From the NCBI RefSeq assembly GCF_021530565.1, contig NZ_JAKGBI010000003.1, positions 62,001-126,000 of the forward strand: a DNA stretch of 64,000 nt, read 5' to 3'. The notes beneath the pieces were generated by a model. That model did no database searches and was not told the origin of the DNA. It saw nothing but the letters and a program-made list of their open reading frames with translations. A program made the position numbers and the translations under genes. Positions 1 through 7,225 of the stretch are shown here, piece after piece. Origin of the DNA: Pseudoalteromonas sp. SMS1 (GTDB lineage Bacteria > Pseudomonadota > Gammaproteobacteria > Enterobacterales > Alteromonadaceae). Within the stretch, counting starts at the first letter, position 1; the number at the start of each line of letters is the position of its first letter.

Positions 1-1
1 A

Positions 2-220
2 CCACCGCGTTTGCAAAATAGTATTCCATCCTTACGTTATCAGGCACATATTTATGCCACCGAACCTGAAAAGCGTTGGATTAAGATTAATAACCGTGAA
101 TTGTACGAGGGGGATAACCTTGGTGCACTGACCATTGTTGAAATCACCCCTGAGCAGGCGTTGTTCGATTTTGACGGTATCGAATTTACGTTAAGCGCAA
201 TGCAAGATTGGATACCCTAA
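2..220 (+). CDS. gspB: GspB C-terminal part, type II secretion (partial)
   Basis: Only the last 72 residues are present; the gene runs in from the left edge in frame from base 2 (Pro-Pro-Arg-Leu before the first visible TTG). The segment reads like the GspB C-terminal domain: a PPR start, the YQAHIYATEPEKRW strand, an 'ININ..REL.EGD' type turn, then a final strand ending in an aromatic residue. GspB is an inner-membrane partner of GspA that helps place or assemble the secretin GspD. The family is recognised from pattern alone, so a related periplasmic PDZ-like domain cannot be excluded. Confidence 0.7.
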   Translation, partial: PPRLQNSIPSLRYQAHIYATEPEKRWIKINNRELYEGDNLGALTIVEITPEQALFDFDGIEFTLSAMQDWIP

Positions 221-255
221 TTCATCCTCGCTCGCTGTCTTGACTACTGGTATGG

Positions 256-1449
256 TCAAGGCAGCATCGAATGGCGGAAAAACTTGATTAAATCCAGCCC
301 GAATTCCTCAGGCTTCACCGCGGCCTCCAATTCATCATCAATCCGTTTATCACTGAGATCTATGTCTCTGACTTCAACATGAAACATATTTTTAGCATTA
401 TAAAAAACCTTCACCACGGGTTGTAAAGGTGAGTCAGGGTTGCTGGCTGCAACAATCCCCACACGATGACTCTTAAGCTTGACTAACGTCCCCACGGGGT
501 ACATACCAATACAATGTATAAACTGATTCAGTAACACTTCATCAAATTCATCTGGGCAGCCGGCTTTGAGCTTTTTAAAAGCTTGAATGGGTGTCATGCC
601 AATTTTATAGACGCGTTCGGCAGTTAATGCATCATAGACATCCACAATCGATATCATACGTACAAATTGTGAGAGTTCATCGCCTTGCTTGGCAAAGGGG
701 TAGCCAGTGCCATTAAGTCGTTCGTGATGAAATCCTGCAATTTCAGATGCGATGCTGCTTAGCCCTGCTTCTTTAACGATATCATGACTGTATTTTGCAT
801 GTTCGCGCATGATGGCAAATTCGTTTTCAGTGAGCTTTTCCGGTTTTTGTAAAATCTCATCGGGAATTTTTATTTTACCAATGTCATGAAGTAGTGCACC
901 AGTCGCGAGTTCTTCAATAAGTGCCCTGTCAAAGCCAAGGTGTTTGGCAAAAATACTCATTAAAATTGAGACGTTTAAAGAATGCTCTAAAAGGTAGCCA
1001 TCTTTATCTCGGATACGAGCGATACAGGCCAGTGCATCTTGATTACGAAATACCGAGTCGATAAAGCCAGAAGCGGTTTCTTTGAATTCGGTGACATCAA
1101 TTTTGCGCCCATCACGAATATCAGTAAATGCCTTCTCCTGCAGTTGTTTGGCTTGCTCATACATTTTTACTGCTTGTCCAAGCTCGGCTTCTACTGGTAC
1201 CGATTTGTGCCAAGGATCAATTTGCGGCGGCTCTGCGCACTCTTCAATGACACTGTCTACTTCTTCGTTTTGATGAAGCGTTTTGTCAGGGTCAATCTCG
1301 ACTTCCAGTACACCTGATTGGATCAGGTTCCGGATCCCATTTTCATCCCTTACCCAGCCTTGATTTTTTACCCTTACGTGGCCTGCTTGTTTAATCACGC
1401 CGACAACAAACATACCAGGTTCTAAATCTTTGATATTTATTGTTTTCAC
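256..1449 (-). CDS. HD-GYP domain protein with DUF3391 N-terminus
   Basis: This is a probable cyclic-di-GMP phosphodiesterase. Residues 1-130 form the DUF3391 region that usually precedes HD-GYP in gammaproteobacteria (KTINIKDLEPGMFV near the start). The HD-GYP domain carries HDIGK (188-192), HHERLNGTGYP (241-251) and a DVYDALT motif. The usual DGxGYP is NGTGYP here, while GYP itself is intact. The frame is open a further 27 codons upstream, but the GTG at 1449 begins the conserved region and has an AGGGGGA element 11 bases before it, so I chose it. It stands alone on the minus strand, with the M20 gene divergent. Activity is inferred from the family. Confidence 0.85.
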   Translation of the reverse strand: MKTINIKDLEPGMFVVGVIKQAGHVRVKNQGWVRDENGIRNLIQSGVLEVEIDPDKTLHQNEEVDSVIEECAEPPQIDPWHKSVPVEAELGQAVKMYEQAKQLQEKAFTDIRDGRKIDVTEFKETASGFIDSVFRNQDALACIARIRDKDGYLLEHSLNVSILMSIFAKHLGFDRALIEELATGALLHDIGKIKIPDEILQKPEKLTENEFAIMREHAKYSHDIVKEAGLSSIASEIAGFHHERLNGTGYPFAKQGDELSQFVRMISIVDVYDALTAERVYKIGMTPIQAFKKLKAGCPDEFDEVLLNQFIHCIGMYPVGTLVKLKSHRVGIVAASNPDSPLQPVVKVFYNAKNMFHVEVRDIDLSDKRIDDELEAAVKPEEFGLDLIKFFRHSMLP

Positions 1450-1628
1450 AGTATGAAAATCCCCCTGTAGAGAATTTAAGCTTAGCAAAGGGCGAGCAAA
1501 ATGGTAGATCAAAAACAGCAAAGGTGGCACGTGTTACCTAAACCTTCAGGTATCGCATAAAATAGTTGCAATTACGGACTTTTATTTGCACTCTGATATG
1601 ACTTTCTAAATTCAATAATAATAAATTT

Positions 1629-2939
1629 ATGAAAACATTGATCACCGCAATTACGTTACTTTGTAGCGCTGGCTCCGTTTTAGCTAGTAATTTAGATCAA
1701 CAGGTTACTCAGGCGATGCCAGCGCTAGAAGCGCTGTACCTTCATCTTCATCAAAATCCAGAATTGTCGCTGCAAGAACAGCACACCGGGGCGCGACTTG
1801 CTGCTGAATTAAAGCAATTAGGCTTCAACGTCACTGAAAGAGTGGGCGGGTACGGCGTGGTGGGTTTGCTAAAAAATGGCAAGGGTCCCACCGTGATGAT
1901 CCGAGCAGATACCGATGGTTTGCCCATCATTGAGCAAACAGGGAAACCATACGCGTCCAAGGTGAGAGTGAAAGACGCCAATAATAATACCGTGGGAGTC
2001 ATGCATGGCTGTGGTCATGACATTCACATGACCAGCTTTATTGGCACGGCAGAACAACTTGTGGCCAACAAAGATCAATGGCAAGGGACGTTAATGATGG
2101 TCGCGCAGCCCGCGGAAGAAGTTGGGGCGGGCGCAAAGGCGATGCTCAAAGAGGGGCTTTTTAGTCAGTTTGCCAAGCCTGATCATGTACTGGGACTACA
2201 TGTAAGCGCTGCACTTCCGGCGGGTAAAGTGGCCATATCTCCGGGCTATGCTCTTGCGAATGTTGACTCGGTAGACATCATTGTTAAAGGGCAGGGCGGA
2301 CATGGGGCCTATCCGCATACGACCATAGATCCTGTGGTCTTAGCTGCGCGCATAGTGCTTGGGATCCAGACCATTACCAGTCGTGAGATCTCACCATTAA
2401 AACCGTCGGTGATCACGGTTGGATCCATCCATGGCGGATCTAAACATAATATTATTTCTAATGAAGTGAAGTTGCAGTTGACGCTGCGATCATACGACAG
2501 GACGGTGCGAGATCAACAGATTGCAGCACTTGAACGCCTCACCAAGGGCATCGCCATGAGTGCGGGGTTACCCGATGCACTGGCACCGGTCGTGTATGTG
2601 CATGAAGCAGAGAGTATTCCGTCTACATACAATGAGCCTGCTTTGGCCAATCGTGTGGCCGACAGTATTCGTCAGGAGCTTGGTGAAACGCAAGTGGTCA
2701 AATCTGACCCTGTGATGGCTGGAGAGGATTTTGGGTTATATGGCCGTACAGCCGAGCGTGTGCCAATCACTATTTTTTGGTTGGGTGGTGTCAACCCAGA
2801 AGACTACCAGCGCGCTCAACAAACTGGCGAACCATTGCCATCGTTGCACTCTAGTCAATTTGCACCTGATTATCCATTGGCCATAAAAACGGGCGTGCGT
2901 GCAATGACGGCAAGTGCACTCGATCTGTTTAATCAATAA
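1629..2939 (+). CDS. M20 family amidohydrolase, exported
   Basis: Metal-dependent amidohydrolase of the M20D group (hippurate, N-acetyl amino acid or IAA-amino-acid hydrolases), 436 aa. A cleavable signal peptide is clear (MKTLITAITLLCSAGSVLA, 1-19), so it acts in the periplasm or outside. Metal-site motifs are RADTDGLP (92-99), HGCGHD (126-131) and QPAEE (160-164), followed by a dimerisation domain with a GGHGAYPH motif and a C-terminal MAGEDFG. The substrate cannot be told from sequence. It is monocistronic, with a hairpin after the stop shared with convergent rluA. Confidence 0.88.
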   Translation: MKTLITAITLLCSAGSVLASNLDQQVTQAMPALEALYLHLHQNPELSLQEQHTGARLAAELKQLGFNVTERVGGYGVVGLLKNGKGPTVMIRADTDGLPIIEQTGKPYASKVRVKDANNNTVGVMHGCGHDIHMTSFIGTAEQLVANKDQWQGTLMMVAQPAEEVGAGAKAMLKEGLFSQFAKPDHVLGLHVSAALPAGKVAISPGYALANVDSVDIIVKGQGGHGAYPHTTIDPVVLAARIVLGIQTITSREISPLKPSVITVGSIHGGSKHNIISNEVKLQLTLRSYDRTVRDQQIAALERLTKGIAMSAGLPDALAPVVYVHEAESIPSTYNEPALANRVADSIRQELGETQVVKSDPVMAGEDFGLYGRTAERVPITIFWLGGVNPEDYQRAQQTGEPLPSLHSSQFAPDYPLAIKTGVRAMTASALDLFNQ

Positions 2940-2948
2940 TGTTTAGCT

Positions 2949-2975
2949 GCACCAGATTTAAAAGGGATCTGGTGC
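2949..2975. terminator. Hairpin between convergent genes
   Basis: GCACCAGAT pairs with ATCTGGTGC across a 9-base loop, just after the M20 stop and overlapping the last codons of rluA. There is no good T-run on either strand, so its role as a terminator is only likely. Confidence 0.4.
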
Positions 2976-3611
2976 CTCAAAATGCATCATCTCTCCACTT
3001 ATAGGATGGCTGATCTGCAACATTTGAGCATGTAATTGTAGCCTAGGTGCCGCTGTCAGTGCGTCTCCCTGAGCATAGAGCCGATCACCGAGAATAACAT
3101 GTCCCAGAGACTGCATGTGAACACGCAACTGGTGTGAGCGGCCCGTGATGGGCGTCAGTGAGACACGTGTGGCGTGTGCTTCATGTTGAATAACCTCAAA
3201 ATGGGTGAGGGAGGGTTTACCGGATTCATAACACACTTTTTGTTTGGGTCGATTAGGCCAGTCGCAGATCAGGGGGAGGTCTACTGAGCCTGTCGGTTGC
3301 TCTAATTTACCGTGTACTCTGGCCACATAACGCTTTTTAGTGAGCCTATCTTGAAATTGAATACTCAAAAAGCGATGCGCTTCTTTATGCATGGCCAAAC
3401 ATAAAACCCCAGAAGTTGCCATGTCTAGGCGATGTACGATTTTAGCCATGGGGTAAACACGATTAATGCGACTGATTGCACTGTCCGCATGCTTGGGATC
3501 TTTACCTGGCACCGTCAATAACCCGCTGGGTTTGTTGATCACCAGCATGTGATCGTCCTGATATAAGATCTCAATATACGGGTCGAGAGGTGGATTGTAA
3601 TTTAGAAGCAC
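2958..3611 (-). CDS. rluA: Pseudouridine synthase RluA (tRNA U32 / 23S U746)
   Basis: Converts U32 of some tRNAs and U746 of 23S rRNA to pseudouridine. At 217 aa it matches E. coli RluA length and is close to it throughout: NYNPP at the start, YQDDH then NKPSGLL, the catalytic HRLDMATSG motif (Asp63), PLICDWPNRPKQKVCYE, and PITGRSHQLRVHM. It has no S4 domain, as expected for RluA rather than RluC or RluD. The next gene upstream, a DeoR regulator, is on the same strand about 75 bp away, so co-transcription is possible but not shown. Confidence 0.95.
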   Translation of the reverse strand: MLLNYNPPLDPYIEILYQDDHMLVINKPSGLLTVPGKDPKHADSAISRINRVYPMAKIVHRLDMATSGVLCLAMHKEAHRFLSIQFQDRLTKKRYVARVHGKLEQPTGSVDLPLICDWPNRPKQKVCYESGKPSLTHFEVIQHEAHATRVSLTPITGRSHQLRVHMQSLGHVILGDRLYAQGDALTAAPRLQLHAQMLQISHPISGEMMHFEAPDPF

Positions 3612-3685
3612 TGCGAATTTCCAAGATAGATCAAAACTTGCCTATTTTAACTGCCAAGCGGAAAAACGCCAAGCAAGTGAGTGCA

Positions 3686-4450
3686 CTAATCGTTGTCGAC
3701 AAGCGATAGCGCTATACCTTGCGATTTGATGCTGACTTGCACGTCAGAACGAAGCCCCGCATCGGTGATGATATGGTGGATCTTGTCTGCGGCGACAATT
3801 TGATAAGTCATGGTTTTATCGAGTTTATCATGGGGGCCCATCAACACGGTACGGTCCGCTTGTTCGATGGCTGCTCTAAGTACCTCTGCCTCTTCAAAGT
3901 AATTAACACAAAATCCATGTTTAACATGGAATGCGCATATACCCATAAAAACGAAGTCGAAGCGGATTTGTTGGAGCATCTCAATTGCGCTATGGCCAAC
4001 TGTGCGCATCGCGGGTTTAAACATACGCCCGCCAAGCTGAATAACTTGAACTTGTGGGTGTTGCATAAGGTCCTGCACAATGAGGGGGCAGCCCGTCACG
4101 ACGGTTAGGGACACATTTGCGGGTAGGTTTTGTGCGAGGTAACGACAGGTTTCTCCTGAGTCAATCATAATTGTTTGGCCAGCCTCTAACATAGACAATG
4201 CGGGTTGAATAAAGCGCTTTTTAGTGGGGTCTGGGGTACTTAACCGATCGAAGTAATCCGGCGTATCTTCTTGGCGAACTAATGCCCCACCATGGACACG
4301 GCGAAGAAGTTTGAGGTCGCCCAATTTATTGAGATCTCGCCTGATCGTATCTTCACTGACGGCGAGCCGTTTGGCGAGATCGACAGAGGTGATCCTGCCG
4401 TAAATATTAAGCTGTTCTAAGATCATTTGATGTCGTTCGGCTAAGAGCAT
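3686..4450 (-). CDS. DeoR-family transcriptional regulator
   Basis: A 254-aa sugar-type regulator. The N-terminal winged helix (residues 5-57: RHQMILEQL, VSEDTIRRDLNKL, RRVHGGAL) is typical of DeoR/GlpR proteins, and the C-terminal part is the sugar-phosphate-sensing fold with the DSGET and GAFH-like segments. I start it at MLLAERHQ because AGGAA lies 8 bases upstream; a longer in-frame extension is AT-rich and lacks family similarity. It is divergent from the HAD phosphatase-SemiSWEET pair, so it probably controls that pair in response to a phosphorylated sugar. The effector is unknown. Confidence 0.88.
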   Translation of the reverse strand: MLLAERHQMILEQLNIYGRITSVDLAKRLAVSEDTIRRDLNKLGDLKLLRRVHGGALVRQEDTPDYFDRLSTPDPTKKRFIQPALSMLEAGQTIMIDSGETCRYLAQNLPANVSLTVVTGCPLIVQDLMQHPQVQVIQLGGRMFKPAMRTVGHSAIEMLQQIRFDFVFMGICAFHVKHGFCVNYFEEAEVLRAAIEQADRTVLMGPHDKLDKTMTYQIVAADKIHHIITDAGLRSDVQVSIKSQGIALSLVDND

Positions 4451-4590
4451 TGTGCACGTTCCTGCGTTTTTCTGCCGAATTTTACTTGATCTTACGGGAA
4501 TGGCAAGGCTATTATTTGCATGTGTTAGCCTGTTTTTGCATTTTATTTTGCTTGTATTCATTATTTTGCATATTTAAAGGGAGGAGAGAT

Positions 4591-5241
4591 ATGGGAAGTT
4601 TTTGTGATCTGTCTGCATATAAAGGGGTGATCTTTGATATGGATGGCACTTTAGTGGACTCTGATCAAGCTATCGCCAAGGCGATTTTACCTTGGTGTGA
4701 ATTGCATGATCTTGAGTTAGATAAGGTATTGACTGCGGGGCGAGGTATGCGCTTTGCGGATTTTATCAAACGATTTGTGCCACATTTAGATATTCGCAAT
4801 GAAGCACAAAACTTAGAAAAGACTGAAGAGACTTTCGCCGAGCATGTCATTGAAGTGGCAGGGGCGGGTCGATTCATCAGTTATTTATGCGATATGTCAC
4901 TGCCTTGGATACTTGCGACCTCAGCCGATCTCGACAATGCAATTTCTCGCATGCAAACATGTCAACTGCCTATCCCTAAGGACATGGTTACTGCGCAGGA
5001 TGTAAAAAAAGGCAAGCCGGACCCTGAACCGTTTATCTTAGCCGCAAAGAAGCTAGGTTTGAGCACGCAAGCGTGTGTGGTGTTTGAAGATTCTGATGCG
5101 GGCGTCACAGGGGCATTGGAAGCCGGTTGTGACGTGGTGGTGGTTGGTGAATTTTGTCAATTAACACACCCAAGAATTGTAGCCAGAATTACGGATTATT
5201 CGCAGTGGAATAACATGCTGGAGAAGGAAATTAGAACGTGA
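4591..5241 (+). CDS. HAD-IA phosphatase, sugar-phosphatase type
   Basis: A 216-aa haloacid dehalogenase phosphatase of the YfbT/HxpA kind. Motif I is FDMDGTLVDS (15-24, nucleophile Asp16), motif II is in ILATSADL, motif III is the Lys of KKGKPDPEPF, and motif IV is VVFEDSDAGVTGA. The start is the ATG at 4591 preceded by GGGAGGAGAG, a strong ribosome site. It probably dephosphorylates a small sugar phosphate in the cytoplasm. The next gene starts inside its stop codon (GTGA overlap), so the two are translationally coupled. Substrate not determined. Confidence 0.85.
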   Translation: MGSFCDLSAYKGVIFDMDGTLVDSDQAIAKAILPWCELHDLELDKVLTAGRGMRFADFIKRFVPHLDIRNEAQNLEKTEETFAEHVIEVAGAGRFISYLCDMSLPWILATSADLDNAISRMQTCQLPIPKDMVTAQDVKKGKPDPEPFILAAKKLGLSTQACVVFEDSDAGVTGALEAGCDVVVVGEFCQLTHPRIVARITDYSQWNNMLEKEIRT

Positions 5242-5525
5242 AAAGGTTAACGTGGTCAAATTTTTTATCTAGTCATGAACGCCATTGGGATATGGCTGGC
5301 ATGCTGTTTGGTGCCATTGCGAGCATTGCCTTGCTTGGTCAACTTATCACGGAGGTAAATCGCCAAGAAGCAAGCACGCTCTCGATGACGTTTTTGCTAG
5401 GATATTGGGTCGTTTTTGGTTTTTGGCTACTGTATGGCCTGCGCTTTAAGCGCCCTGCGATTATCGTGACAAATTCAGTCTGTTTACTCTTACAGTCATT
5501 GATGGCTATATTCGTACTAGTATAG
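5238..5525 (+). CDS. SemiSWEET-like sugar transporter (PQ-loop family)
   Basis: A 95-aa protein with three predicted membrane helices (about 20-38, 49-68, 73-94), the size and layout of bacterial SemiSWEETs, which dimerise to move sugars down a gradient. Family features visible are the FLLGYWVVFGFWLLYGL second helix and PAIIVTNSVCLLL in helix three, including the Asn (79) that lines the sugar site. The PQ pair at the end of helix one is replaced by GQ (34-35). It overlaps the HAD phosphatase gene by 4 bases. About 15 residues before helix one are longer than usual. Family call is mine; another small membrane protein is possible. Confidence 0.65.
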   Translation: MKRLTWSNFLSSHERHWDMAGMLFGAIASIALLGQLITEVNRQEASTLSMTFLLGYWVVFGFWLLYGLRFKRPAIIVTNSVCLLLQSLMAIFVLV

Positions 5526-5543
5526 AGGGGGGTTAATCCCCTC
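5525..5543. terminator. Bidirectional terminator
   Basis: GAGGGG and CCCCTC form a stem around GGTTAAT, followed by AAATTTTAT. It sits between the convergent SemiSWEET-like gene and the 494-aa exported protein gene and could serve both. Confidence 0.6.
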
Positions 5544-5558
5544 AAATTTTATCTCAAT

Positions 5559-7043
5559 TTACAGCGTGGTCGGTCCTGCATCATGGCTAAATTTGAAAAC
5601 CCCCATCCTGCCGCTTTGACAGCTTTGTCCCGCAGGGTATTGACATACTGTCACCTTATCGCGTTCAAAATGGGTCAATTCAAATACCATTTCCTGTTGC
5701 TCAATCACCGTGTGCAGCTTTCCTTCGATGATGGAGAACGTCCCTGTTCCCTGGGGCGTTGTCACGTCTGAGGTTGTATGTCCATCAGGGGTGGGCATCA
5801 TGCTAAAGAGGTAGGGTGTACTGGTGCCGCCTGATTCTAAGGTCATTTTTGTGTAGCCTAAGAAACTTTCGGAAAACGCGTCGATACCTAGTTCATTTCT
5901 GCGTATGACCTTCACGATTCTTTTCCCTTGCATTTTCAAAGGGCCTTGTGGATAAAACTCGGAGTAAAAATAGAAGTTGACGTAGAGGGTATTACCTACA
6001 CTTGCCAGTAATTCGTAATAAAACTGACAGCTCACATAGCAGCGCTCATCCGGGCAGTTTAACACGGTTCCGTGCTCTGGGTGATCGAGCTTTTCTCTAT
6101 ACAGTTGGCCTCGGTGGTCGACAGACCATTTTGATGCCGTGTGCGCAATGTTGGCAACGGCCACCTGATCGGGGTAGTAGTCGTGAAAGCGACCTGATAC
6201 ATGCCACTGACCAACAACTTGCTCATGAGTGAGTACAACATCTTGCTTTTCGATCATCAAGCCATGTAACCATCGCGCTTTTCGAGTTATTTTATCTCGC
6301 TGTTTGGCTACAAAACGCAGGCCTAAATCATCGATGTAATCCAATACTCTGAGTACATACTTGATTGGCTTGGTGCCACGTTGATAGTGAAGGATGAGCC
6401 TTTTTCCTTTTATGTTCCAAGTGAGCTCGCTTTGTGTGTCATCCCAGTGTTGTATCCATCCCGTCCCGTCCGCACTAAATGTGACCGAGGCAGTACTGGG
6501 GGCGTTAAACCACGGGGTATCAACATGCGTGACCTCATCAATATATTCAATTTCCCAAGTTTTATTGACCAACTGAGTTTGCCACTGTTTGAGTTGGCGT
6601 TGCTTTACAAGTACCGCACTGTTTGTTTGCGTATAGTGTCTGACCTCTTGCTGGGTTTCTTTATGCCATACTCGTATATGTTGAATATAGTGACTCTCTT
6701 GTCCAAGGTTTAAGGGGTTGAGTGTCAATGCGGTTACCTGATAGGCATGTGTTTCATGCGCGGAGATAGGTATTTCATATTGAGTAAGTGGTTGTGTTAA
6801 TTGAATATGTATTTTTTCCTGAGGCAGCCATTGCCACTGGCCTAATGTATCGCCTTCTGCGGAAAGCGTAACCTGATTATTGGACCTAAATGACAGCTTG
6901 TAGGCCTGATTAACGACATCATTGTCAATTAAAAAGTAGTGACCCAGTAAAGTCGGGTTATAAACAGCAAATGCCCTGATTGACGCAGTACTCAGCAGCA
7001 GCATGCTGATCAGAAGTAAGGCCGTTGTTAGTTTTGTTTTCAT
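5559..7043 (-). CDS. Exported protein of unknown function
   Basis: A 494-aa protein I do not recognise. It has a signal peptide (MKTKLTTALLLISMLLLSTASIRA, cleavage near residue 24-27). The mature part is rich in short beta-type stretches with Trp-centred turns (GQWQW, GTGWIQHWDD, GQWHVSGRF, GTGTFSIIEG), which suggests several lipocalin-like or beta-sandwich repeats. Cysteines occur in two clusters (NCPDERCYVSC and CQYPAGQSCQSG), consistent with disulphides in the periplasm or outside. Gene stands alone; no partner is evident. Confidence 0.6.
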   Translation of the reverse strand: MKTKLTTALLLISMLLLSTASIRAFAVYNPTLLGHYFLIDNDVVNQAYKLSFRSNNQVTLSAEGDTLGQWQWLPQEKIHIQLTQPLTQYEIPISAHETHAYQVTALTLNPLNLGQESHYIQHIRVWHKETQQEVRHYTQTNSAVLVKQRQLKQWQTQLVNKTWEIEYIDEVTHVDTPWFNAPSTASVTFSADGTGWIQHWDDTQSELTWNIKGKRLILHYQRGTKPIKYVLRVLDYIDDLGLRFVAKQRDKITRKARWLHGLMIEKQDVVLTHEQVVGQWHVSGRFHDYYPDQVAVANIAHTASKWSVDHRGQLYREKLDHPEHGTVLNCPDERCYVSCQFYYELLASVGNTLYVNFYFYSEFYPQGPLKMQGKRIVKVIRRNELGIDAFSESFLGYTKMTLESGGTSTPYLFSMMPTPDGHTTSDVTTPQGTGTFSIIEGKLHTVIEQQEMVFELTHFERDKVTVCQYPAGQSCQSGRMGVFKFSHDAGPTTL

Positions 7044-7179
7044 TGTTGATCGTCTCCTTGATTGTATAAATCTTAATCAAGCTATCAACAGTAGGTAGGA
7101 TAAACAACGGTTTTGATATGAAATAAATAATAAAAAAGAATTGGTTTATCTATGGGTAGAGTAGGGAATGGAGGACAAA

Positions 7180-7210
7180 CAAGGTAACGACACAACAGGC
7201 CGTTACCTTG
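7180..7210 (-). terminator. Terminator after rapA
   Basis: CAAGGTAACG pairs with CGTTACCTTG across an 11-base loop, about 15 bases past the rapA stop. On the minus strand the stem is followed by TTTG; the T-run is short. Confidence 0.6.
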
Positions 7211-7225
7211 TCATATTTTCTATGC

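Noticed and set aside
4450..4590. Longer start of the HAD phosphatase gene at a TTG
   Set aside because: The extension is hydrophobic and overlaps the divergent promoter region; the ATG at 4591 has a strong ribosome site.
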